NCBI GenBank assembly: GCA_035551615.1
Contig: DASZNC010000070.1
Span: 1 to 64,000, forward strand
Direction: 5' to 3'
DNA length: 64,000 nt
From: JAKCDU01 sp035551615
GTDB taxonomy: Bacteria; Actinomycetota; Acidimicrobiia; Acidimicrobiales; Palsa-688
The position numbers were made by a program, and so were the translations under genes. Shown here in pieces: positions 25,276 through 33,606 of the stretch. The notes beneath the pieces were generated by a model. The model worked only from the letters and a program-made list of their open reading frames with translations, was not told the DNA's origin and ran no database searches. Position 1 is the stretch's first letter. Each line of letters begins with the position of its first letter.

Positions 25276-27516
25276 ATGTTCACCTCGCTCGCCCGCCTGG
25301 CCGTGGCCCGCACCCGGTTGGTTCTCGTCCTGTCGCTGGTCGTTCTGGCCCTGGCCGCCTTCGCCGGCATCCACGCGTTCGGCGCCCTCAAGAGCGCCGG
25401 ATTCGTGAGCCCGAACGCGCCGTCACAGATCGCCGCCAACAAGCTGAACGACGATTTCAGCGGCCCGGCCGACCTGATCTTCCTGGTCACCGCCCACTCC
25501 GGAACGGTCGACAGCCCGGCGGTGGCGGCCGCCGGCCGGGGCCTGACCGCCCGGTTGGCGTCCACCGGCGTGGCCGGCGTGACCTCGTACTGGAGCAGCG
25601 GGAACCGGTCGCTCGAGAGCCGCGACCGGACGCAAGGCCTGGTCCTGGTGAGTGTCCGGGGCCACAGCCAGGCGGTCACCGATGAGGTCAAGCACCTGGC
25701 CAAGGAGTTCGACACCACGTCCGGTGCGGTCACGGTCAGGGCCGGAGGCGGGGTGGAAGTCGGGAACAGCATCGGCACCCAGATCACCGGTGATTTGGCC
25801 AAGGCGGAGACGGTGGCCATCCCGCTGACGCTGATATTCCTGATCTTCGCCTTCGGCAGCCTGGTGTCAGCGCTCCTGCCGGTGGCCGTCGGCACGATGT
25901 CGATATTCACCACCCTGGCCGTGCTGTGGTTGCTGAGTCTGGTGACCAACGTCAGTCAGTACGCCCTCAACCTGACCACCTCGATGAGCCTGGGCCTGGC
26001 CATCGACTACTCGCTGCTGATGGTCTACCGGTACCGGGAGGAGTTGGCCGCCGGTTGGTCACCGGACCAGGCCGTCACCCGGGCCGTGCACCGGGCTGGA
26101 CGCACCATCCTCTTCTCGGCGGCCACGGTGGCCGCCGCCCTGGCTGCCCTCCTGCTCTTCCCCGTCTACTTCCTGCGGTCGTTCGCGTACGCCGGGATCA
26201 GCGTGGTGGTGCTGGCCACCCTCGGTGCCGTCGTCGTGCTGCCGGCCATGCTGGCCGCACTGGGCACGAGGGTGAACGCGTGGCGCATCCCGGTGGGGAG
26301 GGGCCGGCAGGCCAATCCGTCCAGCGACTCACCGTTCTGGCGGCGGGTCGCCCAAGTGGTCATGGCCCGGCCCATCGTCACCGCCCTGCCCATTCTCGCC
26401 GCCCTGATCGTCCTGGCCATTCCCTTCGCCCACGTCGAGTTCGGGACCCCCGACGATCGGGTGCTGGCCCCGCACCTGGCGGCCCGAGCGGTCGGTGACG
26501 CCCTGCGGACCGATTTCGCATCGAACGCGTCGACGACGACGGAGGTAGTGACCGGGGCACCGCTCACCACGACGCAGGCCGGTCAGTACGAGGGCGAGAT
26601 CTCACGCCTGGCCGGGGTGACTTCGGTCCAGGGCCCGGCCGGCGCCTGGTCCGACGGCGTCGCGGTGCCCCTCGCACCGGCCGAGAACCAGCAGCTGCGG
26701 CGGTACTCCAGCCCGGAAGGCACCTGGATCTCGGCGGTCACCCCGGACCCGTTGAGCGCCCGGGCCCAGAACCTGGTGAAGGAGATCCGGGCCCTGCCCG
26801 TACCCGGTGGATCCCACAGTTACGTGGGCGGTCAGGCGGCGTCGCTCGTCGACCAGAAGTCGGCTCTGGCCGGCCGGCTACCACTGGCCATGCTGCTCAT
26901 CGCCCTGACCACGTTCGTTCTGCTGTGGCTGTTCACCGGAAGCGTGATCCTGCCCCTGAAGGCGCTGGTCCTGAACGCCCTCACGCTGCTGGCCGTACTG
27001 GGGGCGATGGTCTGGATCTTCCAGTACGGACACCTGTCCGGCTTCTTCGACTTCACCGCGACGCCCACCTCGACGACCATCCCGCTGCTGCTGTTCTGCA
27101 TCGCCTTCGGGCTGTCGATGGACTACGAGGTGTTCCTGCTGAGCCGGATCAAGGAGGCCCACGACCACGGCGCCGACAACAACCAGAGTGTGGTCGACGG
27201 CCTGGCCCGGGTGGGCCGGCTGGTCAGCATGGCCGCCGGCCTGATGGCCATCACATTCTTCAGCTTCGCCATCTCCAAGGTCAGTTTCATCCAGATGTTC
27301 GCCCTCGGCACCGGCGCTGCTGTCATCATCGATGCCACGCTGGTCCGCGGCGTCCTGGTGCCGTCGTTCATGCGCCTGGCCGGCGAGTGGAACTGGTGGT
27401 CACCCGCCTCCCTGCGCCGCCTGCACCAGCGGATCGGCGTCAGCGAGATGCCCGAGGAGATATCGGTGCCGGCCACCCGCGTGCCGGTCGATCAGGGGAC
27501 GACCAGCACCTCGTAA
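25276..27516 (+). CDS. MMPL/RND-family transporter
   Basis: 746 residues from ATG 25276. Two RND halves are visible, each with one helix, a periplasmic domain and a five-helix bundle. Marks are TSMSLGLAIDYSLLMVYRYREEL in the first half and LLLFCIAFGLSMDYEVFLLSRIKE in the second, carrying the proton-relay Asp-Tyr pairs. The first half starts RTRLVLVLSLVVLALAAFAG and includes GVSPNAPSQIA-like loops. Actinobacterial MMPL proteins export lipids or drugs using proton motive force. It overlaps the convergent universal stress gene by 25 bp. Confidence 0.92.
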   Translation: MFTSLARLAVARTRLVLVLSLVVLALAAFAGIHAFGALKSAGFVSPNAPSQIAANKLNDDFSGPADLIFLVTAHSGTVDSPAVAAAGRGLTARLASTGVAGVTSYWSSGNRSLESRDRTQGLVLVSVRGHSQAVTDEVKHLAKEFDTTSGAVTVRAGGGVEVGNSIGTQITGDLAKAETVAIPLTLIFLIFAFGSLVSALLPVAVGTMSIFTTLAVLWLLSLVTNVSQYALNLTTSMSLGLAIDYSLLMVYRYREELAAGWSPDQAVTRAVHRAGRTILFSAATVAAALAALLLFPVYFLRSFAYAGISVVVLATLGAVVVLPAMLAALGTRVNAWRIPVGRGRQANPSSDSPFWRRVAQVVMARPIVTALPILAALIVLAIPFAHVEFGTPDDRVLAPHLAARAVGDALRTDFASNASTTTEVVTGAPLTTTQAGQYEGEISRLAGVTSVQGPAGAWSDGVAVPLAPAENQQLRRYSSPEGTWISAVTPDPLSARAQNLVKEIRALPVPGGSHSYVGGQAASLVDQKSALAGRLPLAMLLIALTTFVLLWLFTGSVILPLKALVLNALTLLAVLGAMVWIFQYGHLSGFFDFTATPTSTTIPLLLFCIAFGLSMDYEVFLLSRIKEAHDHGADNNQSVVDGLARVGRLVSMAAGLMAITFFSFAISKVSFIQMFALGTGAAVIIDATLVRGVLVPSFMRLAGEWNWWSPASLRRLHQRIGVSEMPEEISVPATRVPVDQGTTSTS

Positions 27517-27995
27517 CGGTCCTTGTGGACCAGTCCGCTGGCCACCGACCCGACCAGATGGTGGGTCTTGTGGGTGGGTCCGCCGACGACCATCACGACC
27601 CGGTCGTCGGGCCGGGCGGTGGCGGCGATCTCCTCGTACGCCGATTCCAGCTCGTGGACCACGTCGCCGTCCCGCCGCTGGAAGTGCCATTCCAGGTTGC
27701 GGTGGGACGCCCTGTCGTAGACCTGGTTGCTCAACGCCTCGCTGGTGTCGTCGATGGCCCCGTGCAGCTCGGCCACCCCCATCGTGGAAAGGGCGGCGGC
27801 GGCCGGGACATGGCCGACGAAGACGGCTTCGATGCGCCCGCCCTCGTCCTCGACGATACGGATGGCCCGGTCCAACGCCCGCTGGGCGGACTCGGTGCCG
27901 TCGTAGCCGACTACTGCGATGACGCCTCCGGAGCGCAGGGTCCCCGGTGTGGCCCCGACCCGACCCTGCTCTGCGGCGCCGCTGACATTCGTCAT
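27492..27995 (-). CDS. Universal stress protein (UspA family)
   Basis: 167 residues from ATG 27995, which has AAAGGAG seven bases upstream; an earlier in-frame start at 28058 lies in the promoter. The core begins GVIAVVGYDGTESAQRALDRAIRIVEDEGG and ends VVMVVGGPTHKTHHLVGSVASGLVHKDRYEVLVV; the G-2x-G-9x-G(S) ATP-binding pattern is recognisable. Function in stress or dormancy is by family only. Confidence 0.88.
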   Translation of the reverse strand: MTNVSGAAEQGRVGATPGTLRSGGVIAVVGYDGTESAQRALDRAIRIVEDEGGRIEAVFVGHVPAAAALSTMGVAELHGAIDDTSEALSNQVYDRASHRNLEWHFQRRDGDVVHELESAYEEIAATARPDDRVVMVVGGPTHKTHHLVGSVASGLVHKDRYEVLVVP

Positions 27996-28029
27996 GGCCT
28001 GCTCCTTTGCCTGTCTCTGTCTACGCCTA

Positions 28030-28058
28030 AATATATTCCGGAACGTAACGTAAAGCAA
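28030..28058 (-). promoter_or_regulatory. Promoter of the universal stress gene
   Basis: Minus strand TTGCTT (28053-28058), 17-bp spacer, TATATT (28030-28035). The spacer contains a TTCCGGAA palindrome (28036-28043 region) that could be an operator for the divergent TetR gene. Confidence 0.6.
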
Positions 28059-28072
28059 TAGATGAATCCGGG

Positions 28073-28078
28073 TAAAAT
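28073..28078 (+). promoter_or_regulatory. -10 element of the TetR gene, leaderless
   Basis: TAAAAT is followed by six bases and then ATG 28085. The gene lacks a ribosome site, so a leaderless transcript is likely. No convincing -35 is visible. Confidence 0.5.
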
Positions 28079-28084
28079 GCGGGC

Positions 28085-28672
28085 ATGGTCGAAAGCGGCG
28101 TCCGCCGGGGCCGGCCCCGGAGCCATTCCGCCCACCAGGCGGTGCTCGGTGCCGCCTACGACCTGCTGGTGGAGGGCGGGCTGCCGGCCCTGACCATCGA
28201 GGCGGTGGCGGCCCGGTCGGGGATCACCAAGCCGACGATCTACCGCCGCTGGCCCAACCGCACGGCGGTGGCCACCGCTGCGTTCGTGGACCGGATGCTG
28301 CACGAGGTGCCGCTGGTCGACACGGGAGATCCCCGGGTCGACCTGATCGAGCAGGTCCGGCGGGTCGCCGAGTTCTATACGACGGCGGCCGGCGGCGTGC
28401 TGGCCCAACTGATCGCCGCCGGCGTCACCGACGACCAGGCCGCGGATGACCTGTGGTCCTGCTATTTCTCGGTCCGGCGGGAGGAGTTGCACGTGCTGTG
28501 GCAGAGGGCCATCGACGCCCGGGTGGTGCGGGCCGACATCGTCGCCGATGACGCCATGGACCTCCTGTTCGGGCCCATCCTCTACCGCCTGTTGATCGGG
28601 CCCCGCCGCCTCGACGGCCCGGCGGCGGCCGCCATGGCCGGGCTCACCGTCGACGGTCTGGCCCCACGCTGA
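28085..28672 (+). CDS. TetR/AcrR-family regulator
   Basis: 195 residues. The N-terminal RRGRPRSHSAHQAVLGAAYDLL precedes the HTH ALTIEAVAARSGITKPTIYRRWPNRTAVATAAF; the TKPTIYRRW form and the C-terminal FGPILYRLLIG are typical of the TetR_C_11/16-type group. It diverges from the universal stress gene. Target and ligand are unknown. Confidence 0.9.
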   Translation: MVESGVRRGRPRSHSAHQAVLGAAYDLLVEGGLPALTIEAVAARSGITKPTIYRRWPNRTAVATAAFVDRMLHEVPLVDTGDPRVDLIEQVRRVAEFYTTAAGGVLAQLIAAGVTDDQAADDLWSCYFSVRREELHVLWQRAIDARVVRADIVADDAMDLLFGPILYRLLIGPRRLDGPAAAAMAGLTVDGLAPR

Positions 28673-28807
28673 TCCGGGCGGCGTCTCGGGCGCTACTGCA
28701 AGACGCTCGTAATCGACGGGCGGGGAGGGCAGCAGGCAGGAATTTGCGCCGTGGGTGAAGAAACCTCTCCTCGAACCAACGACGCCGGTTGGCAGGGGGA
28801 CCGACTC

Positions 28808-30499
28808 ATGAGATTGCGTGCCACGCGGCCGATGGTCGTCATCCTGGCCATAGCCGCCGGACTGCTCGGGGTGGCCGGTGGCCTGGCCGGGCCGGCGCGG
28901 GCGGTCACCGCGGCGAAGTGCGCCGATGCCGACTGGACGACCTACGGCCGCGACGCAGCGCACGATTTCGAGGTGCCGGCCGGTTGCTCCGGCATCACGA
29001 CCTCGAACGTGGCCACGCTCATCCCGAAGTGGTTCTTCCACACCGGTTCGGCGGTGACGGCGTCGCCGACCGTCGTCGACGGGGTGTTGTACGTCGGCTC
29101 CTGGAACGGCGACTTCTACGCTCTCGACGCAGCGACCGGAGCGCAGAAGTGGGAGCACACGATCGACGTCTCGTCGCCGACCGCCTTCGGCGAGATCGTC
29201 TCGAGCGCCACGGTCGTCCCCTTCCGCGACGCCTCGACCGGCCAGTCCCGGCTGGTGGTCCTCTTCGGTGGCGGGCCCGTCCTGTACGCGCTGGATGCGG
29301 CGACCGGCCGCCAGCTGGCGGCCATCAGCGTCGACCCCCGATCGGCCGCGTTGGTCGCCAAGGAGGCATCCAATCCGCCGGTCGTGGAAATCGAGTCGTC
29401 GCCGACCGTGGCCACCGTGAAGGTGGCCGGCCGGCCGACGTCGATGATCTACATCGGGATGGACGTGCACAACGACTCCGGGGTGGGCCCGGCCGGTGTC
29501 ATCGCCACCGAGCTGGTGTCCAACCGCAACGGGACGTGGCAGTTCGCCCCGCAGTGGAAGATCGATCCCGAGACCGACCGCACCTACCTCGGGGCGGCCG
29601 GCCTGGAGACCGGATCGGGAACCGGATACGGATGCGGTGACGTGTGGTCGACCCCGTCGGTGGACGCCGCCGACGACCTTCTGGTCTTCGGCGTGGGTAA
29701 CTGCGACGACCCGCCGACGGCCAAGGCGGCCGGTGACAACTGGTCGGAGTCGATCACCGCCGTGCGGGCCGACACCGGCCGCTTCGCCTGGCGCTACGCC
29801 CCCGAGTCGGACCTGCCGGCGGCCCAGCAGACGACGGCGGCCTACGGCGACGGTGACTTCGGGGCCACCGTGAATGTGATGACGTTGCCCAGCGGGGCCA
29901 GGGTGGCCGGCGACGGTTCCAAGGACGGCTACTACTACGCCCGCCGGGCGGCCACCGGCGGCCCGCTCTGGAAGACCCTCGCCGGCCAGCAGGGATACGT
30001 GCAGCAGGACTTCGCCGTCGGCGGCTTCATCGGGAGCAGCGCCGTCCTCACCAACTCCGCCGGGCGGGCCACCCAGATCATCGGGGCCAGCGCCATCCCC
30101 ATCCCGCAGTCGACCGCCGATGTACAGAGATCGCTGTGGGCGGTTCGGGCCCTCAACCCGTCGACCGGCGCCATCGACTGGACCTACAGCCTCGGTGGGC
30201 CTTCCTATGCGGCGACGTCGGTGGTCAACGGGATTGCGCTCGTCCCCGAGACGGTCCCGTCCGATCTGGTCGCCCTGAACGCCACCACCGGCGCCCCCCT
30301 CTGGGTGAACCCGGTGATCGGGCCGCCTTCGTCGAGTGCCGTGGTGGTCGGCAACTCCGTATATCTGGGCACCGGAACCACCGAGTCCGACCTCGAGTAC
30401 AAGTCGCTCGGGCTCGTGGTGGCCCAGAAGACGTCCGCCTACGTCGGCCAGGGTCCCCTCGACCCGGTCTCCGGGGTCCAGGCCTGGACGCTGCCGTAG
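28808..30499 (+). CDS. Secreted PQQ-type beta-propeller protein
   Basis: 563 residues from ATG 28808 (AGGGGGA eight bases upstream). A signal peptide (MVVILAIAAGLLGVAGGLAG, cleavage after ARA) is followed by quinoprotein-like blades: DWTTYGRDAAHDF, SPTVVDGVLYVGSWNGDFYALDAATGAQKWEHT, GGPVLYALDAATGRQLAAI and later repeats with LWAVRALNPSTGAIDWTYSLGG. The whole resembles PQQ-dependent dehydrogenases or polyvinyl-alcohol dehydrogenase-type propellers, but no neighbouring PQQ or cytochrome gene was found, so a structural or binding role is also possible. Confidence 0.82.
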   Translation: MRLRATRPMVVILAIAAGLLGVAGGLAGPARAVTAAKCADADWTTYGRDAAHDFEVPAGCSGITTSNVATLIPKWFFHTGSAVTASPTVVDGVLYVGSWNGDFYALDAATGAQKWEHTIDVSSPTAFGEIVSSATVVPFRDASTGQSRLVVLFGGGPVLYALDAATGRQLAAISVDPRSAALVAKEASNPPVVEIESSPTVATVKVAGRPTSMIYIGMDVHNDSGVGPAGVIATELVSNRNGTWQFAPQWKIDPETDRTYLGAAGLETGSGTGYGCGDVWSTPSVDAADDLLVFGVGNCDDPPTAKAAGDNWSESITAVRADTGRFAWRYAPESDLPAAQQTTAAYGDGDFGATVNVMTLPSGARVAGDGSKDGYYYARRAATGGPLWKTLAGQQGYVQQDFAVGGFIGSSAVLTNSAGRATQIIGASAIPIPQSTADVQRSLWAVRALNPSTGAIDWTYSLGGPSYAATSVVNGIALVPETVPSDLVALNATTGAPLWVNPVIGPPSSSAVVVGNSVYLGTGTTESDLEYKSLGLVVAQKTSAYVGQGPLDPVSGVQAWTLP

Positions 30500-30502
30500 G
30501 CG

Positions 30503-30976
30503 TCAGGCGGCCGGCGGCCGGTACTCGATCGACCGGAGGCGACCACCCCGGTAGTCGAGCACCCATACGCCCCCCTTGGCTCCGGGCAGCCGGTGGCCCA
30601 GCTTGCGCCCGCTGTCGCTGGCCAGATGCGGCAGTACGACGGTCAGTACCTCGCGATGCGTGCAGAGGACAACGGTCGAAGGCCCCGAACCGCCAGCGAG
30701 GTCGTGGATCAGCTGGACGGCGCTCAGCCCGGCATCGGTGGCCAGCGACGGCGAGAGCGTCGGCGTCAGCCCGAGCTCGCGGCCCATCGGCTCGACGCTC
30801 TGGCGGCAACGGGCGGCCGGGCTGGAAACGATGAGCGTGGGCCGGGGCCGACCGACGACCTTCAGGAGCGTCTGAGCCTGGCGCTGGCCGCGAGCCACGA
30901 GCGGCCGGTCGCCGTCGGCGCCGACCCAACCCTTCTTCGGCTCGGCATGGCCATGACGAGCGAGAACGATCCGCAT
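30503..30976 (-). CDS. sixA: SixA-like phosphohistidine phosphatase
   Basis: 157 residues. The histidine-phosphatase motif is at the N-terminus, MRIVLARHGHAEPKKG, and the second catalytic His is in VVLCTHREVL. SixA-type enzymes remove phosphate from histidine residues of phosphorelay or PTS proteins. AAGGGG lies five bases before ATG. It is the third gene of a phoU-(53 aa)-sixA run, which suggests a link to phosphate or phosphorelay signalling. Confidence 0.85.
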   Translation of the reverse strand: MRIVLARHGHAEPKKGWVGADGDRPLVARGQRQAQTLLKVVGRPRPTLIVSSPAARCRQSVEPMGRELGLTPTLSPSLATDAGLSAVQLIHDLAGGSGPSTVVLCTHREVLTVVLPHLASDSGRKLGHRLPGAKGGVWVLDYRGGRLRSIEYRPPAA

Positions 30977-31014
30977 TGAGCCCCTTGTTTTCCCCGACCT
31001 CTGGGGAGAGTCGG

Positions 31015-31176
31015 TCAGCGCTCCCGGCCGACCGGGCCCGGGTACAGACGGACGGTGACCGGCGTGCCCCGGGTACAGATCTCCCTGGCGATGCTCTCGG
31101 CTTCGGCCCGATCCTCCAGCAGCAGTACGATGCCGCCCGGGTCAGACCGATCTTCCATCGTCACAGCCCAGCCCAT
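31015..31176 (-). CDS. Small soluble protein (53 aa) in the phoU-sixA operon
   Basis: A 53-codon gene from ATG 31176 to TGA 31015, with a near-perfect ribosome site TAGGAGGG a few bases before the ATG. The protein (MGWAVTMEDRSDPGGIVLLL, then EDRAEAESIAREICTRGTPV and TVRLYPGPVGRER) has a beta-alpha-beta look and no membrane segment. It begins 10 bp after the phoU stop and ends 38 bp before sixA, so it is probably co-transcribed with both. I do not recognise a family. Confidence 0.7.
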   Translation of the reverse strand: MGWAVTMEDRSDPGGIVLLLEDRAEAESIAREICTRGTPVTVRLYPGPVGRER

Positions 31177-31186
31177 CTCGACCCTC

Positions 31187-31828
31187 CTATCCTTGGTCGC
31201 TTATTGCTTGCAGGCGCCTGGTCACGTTGACGGCGTGGTCACCGAGCCGCTCGAAGTACCGGGCGACCAGCGCCATCTCGATGGCGACCGGCACCGAGAC
31301 GTGGCTGGCCGCCAGCTCCGAGGTCAGGCTGACATGTAGATCGTCGATCTCGTCGTCGTGCGACCGGAGGGCATCGGCGACCGAGCCGTCCCGCTGCCGG
31401 AACGCATCGGTGGCCATGGCCCACATCTCCGTGCCCAGTTCGCCCATCTGGGCGACCAGCTTCCGGCCCCGAGGCGACAGCCATTCGGCCAGCCCCTGGA
31501 CCGCATGAGAGGCGATGTGCTCGGCCAGATCACCGCTGCGCTCCAGCTCCGGGAGGATGGCGAGGATGAGGAGGAGATGACGTCGGGTGGGGAGGTCGGC
31601 GTCCTTGTCGCAGAGCAGGCGGGCCTCCGTGGCCGTTTCTGTCTGGTGGTGGAGGGCGTCGATCACCTCGTCTCGTTCGACCAGACGGCGCGCCGCGTCC
31701 CGATCGGCATGGAGGAAGATGTCGGTGGCGTCATTGAGGGCGGTGCGGACCAGCCCGAAGATCTCGAGGACGGCGGCGTCGAGCTGCTCCACCGATGCTG
31801 GTAGCTGTTGCCAACCGATCAAGTCCAT
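31187..31828 (-). CDS. phoU: Phosphate transport regulator PhoU
   Basis: 213 residues from ATG 31828; GTG 31831 and TTG 31834 are possible starts two codons further up. Two PhoU three-helix repeats are clear: the metal-binding E/D patterns occur in VERDEVIDALHHQTE and RSHDDEIDDLHVSLTSEL, and LLILAILPELERSGDLAEHIA and EMALVARYFERLGDHAVNVTRRL are the signature helices. PhoU couples the Pst transporter to the PhoR/SenX3 kinase. No pst genes are nearby. Paired CCCAGG boxes lie 45-62 bp upstream. Confidence 0.95.
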   Translation of the reverse strand: MDLIGWQQLPASVEQLDAAVLEIFGLVRTALNDATDIFLHADRDAARRLVERDEVIDALHHQTETATEARLLCDKDADLPTRRHLLLILAILPELERSGDLAEHIASHAVQGLAEWLSPRGRKLVAQMGELGTEMWAMATDAFRQRDGSVADALRSHDDEIDDLHVSLTSELAASHVSVPVAIEMALVARYFERLGDHAVNVTRRLQAISDQG

Positions 31829-31872
31829 CACCAAGAGCCTGTGACTCCCCGGCCCGTCGCGGAAGGTGAGAA

Positions 31873-31890
31873 CCTGGGGATTTCCCTGGG
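31873..31890 (-). promoter_or_regulatory. Paired CCCAGG boxes, copy 3
   Basis: CCTGGG at 31873-31878 and 31885-31890 on the plus strand, so CCCAGG boxes 12 bp apart on the phoU strand. The larger unit CCTGGGGAT(T/C)TC is itself tandem. A further single CCCAGG is at the 3' end of the alcohol dehydrogenase (about 31939-31944). Confidence 0.5.
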
Positions 31891-31947
31891 GATCTCCTGC
31901 CGTTCAGCACGCCGTCAACGTCCGTTTACGCTCCGGTTCCCAGGGGT

Positions 31948-33108
31948 TCACTCCGGGGCGGTTGCGTCACTGCCCGGGTCGATCAGGATCTTGGCGTGGG
32001 CCTCCGGGTGGCCGAGGGCGGCGAACGCGGCGTCGACGCCGCCCAGTCCGACCGTGCCCGTCACCAGATGAGCGGTTTCCAGCCGGCCGTCGGCCAGCAG
32101 GTGCAGCGTGTCGCGGAACTCGAGCGGCGTGTAGCCGAGGACGAAGCGCAGGTCGATCTCCTTGTTGATGGCCATGGCCGGGCGCATCTGATCGGCACCC
32201 ATGCACACCCCGACCACGACGATCCTCGACAGCCAGGGTGTGGCCGCAATGATGCCGTCGATCATCCCGGGCACACCGACGCACTCGAAGACAACCGGCC
32301 CTCTCGGTCCCAGCCCCATCTTCTCTCCGATGCGCATCAGCGGCACCCACGGGATGGGCAGCCGGGCCAGGGAATCGAGGGCCGACATGCCGAGCGAGGC
32401 CATCTCCGGCAGGCTCCGGATCGTGCCCCGCCGTTGGAATGCGTCGTACGGCGAATCCTGGGCCGGGTCGACCACGACGTCGGCGCCGCTGGCCTGAGCC
32501 AACGTCCGCCGTCCGGCCGACAGATCGCTGGCGATCACCTGCCGCACGCCCTTCGCCTTCAGCATGCTGATGACGGCCAGCCCGACCGGACCGCACCCGA
32601 TCACGATGGCCGGGGTGGACCGGCCCACCTGACCCCGGTTGACGGCATGCAGGCCGACAGCCATCGGTTCGGTCAGGCCGGCGACCTGCGGCGGCAGGCC
32701 GTTGGGCACCGGGAACATCAGCGCTTCCTCGACGACCACCTGCTCGGCGTAGGCACCCGGTGCCGCCACCGACAGCCCGGTCGGGTGCATCATGTCGCCG
32801 CCCCGCAGGATGGGGAGGGCCACCACCGCCTGCCCGCTCGGCACCTTGCGCCGGCAATTCGGGCCGAAGTCGGCCACGTCACCGACGAACTCGTGCCCGA
32901 GGACCACCCGCTGGTCCTTCTGCATGAACCCGTCGTAGCCCGACTCGACCATCACCTCGGCCAACTCGTCGCAGTGGCGGCGGGCGTGCAGATCGGAGCC
33001 ACAGATCCCGCAGCGGCTGACGTTGATCACCACCTGGCCCCGTCCCGGTGTCGGATCGGGAAGGTCGGCCACCTCCAACCTCTCCTCGAAACAGACGACG
33101 GCTTTCAT
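31948..33108 (-). CDS. Zinc-type alcohol dehydrogenase (MDR family)
   Basis: 386 residues. The catalytic zinc site is indicated by CGICGSDLHARRHC near residue 35 and VLGHEFVGDVADFG near 70; the cofactor motif is GCGPVGLAVISMLKAKGVRQVIASD near 170. The usual four-cysteine structural zinc loop is absent: after NCRRKVPSGQ the sequence runs straight on. It oxidises an alcohol or reduces an aldehyde/ketone with NAD(P); the substrate is unknown. It stands apart from its neighbours. Confidence 0.88.
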   Translation of the reverse strand: MKAVVCFEERLEVADLPDPTPGRGQVVINVSRCGICGSDLHARRHCDELAEVMVESGYDGFMQKDQRVVLGHEFVGDVADFGPNCRRKVPSGQAVVALPILRGGDMMHPTGLSVAAPGAYAEQVVVEEALMFPVPNGLPPQVAGLTEPMAVGLHAVNRGQVGRSTPAIVIGCGPVGLAVISMLKAKGVRQVIASDLSAGRRTLAQASGADVVVDPAQDSPYDAFQRRGTIRSLPEMASLGMSALDSLARLPIPWVPLMRIGEKMGLGPRGPVVFECVGVPGMIDGIIAATPWLSRIVVVGVCMGADQMRPAMAINKEIDLRFVLGYTPLEFRDTLHLLADGRLETAHLVTGTVGLGGVDAAFAALGHPEAHAKILIDPGSDATAPE

Positions 33109-33194
33109 CGGACGCGCCTTCGCATACGCATGGGCCGAGCGTAGGCCGGGTCCGGGCGCAGGGCCGGCCTGCGCCGGGGAGGCGGCGCCGGTCG

Positions 33195-33602
33195 CTACCA
33201 GGCGGTGGGGATCAGCCCGGTGGTGTCCTCGCCGCCGACGATCTTGCCGATCAGGGCGGAGTCGAAGTAGTCGGTCCAGCGGCTGATGCGCTCACCGTCG
33301 ACGACGAAGATCCCCATGACCGGGATGGCCATCCGCATCATCGGACCCTCGAGGTAGTCGATGCGCTCGGTCAGGACGACAGGGCCGTTGACCGCCAGGT
33401 GCTTGATCTCGAACCGGTAGGCGTCGGGGAACATCCCGTACTGGTTGGTCAAATCCGTGATCACCGCGTCGGCGCCGACGTTCTGGGCCATCCCGACGTT
33501 GTGATAGACGGCATCGTCGGTGAGATAGGGCCGGACGGCACCGGGATCATGCCTGGACAGAACGTCGCAGAACTCGCGGACTAGGGCCTCGGCATCCATC
33601 AT
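33195..33602 (-). CDS. SnoaL/limonene-epoxide-hydrolase-like protein
   Basis: 135 residues (134 from the second ATG at 33599). The cone-shaped NTF2-like fold is indicated by DAEALVREFCDVLSRHDPGAVRPYLTDDAVYHNV and later RIDYLEGPMMRMAIPVMGIFVVDGERISRWTDYFD. The Asp/Arg/Asp set of limonene-1,2-epoxide hydrolase (D in RWTDYFD, R in ERISRW) seems conserved, so epoxide or ester hydrolysis is possible. The start is 4 bp after the glyA stop, so it is in the glyA operon. Confidence 0.78.
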   Translation of the reverse strand: MMDAEALVREFCDVLSRHDPGAVRPYLTDDAVYHNVGMAQNVGADAVITDLTNQYGMFPDAYRFEIKHLAVNGPVVLTERIDYLEGPMMRMAIPVMGIFVVDGERISRWTDYFDSALIGKIVGGEDTTGLIPTAW

Positions 33603-33606
33603 GGGG

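Noticed and set aside
28673..28807. tRNA-like sequence in the gap before the PQQ protein
   Set aside because: No acceptor stem, T-loop consensus or cloverleaf can be built. No tRNA or rRNA was found in any gap.
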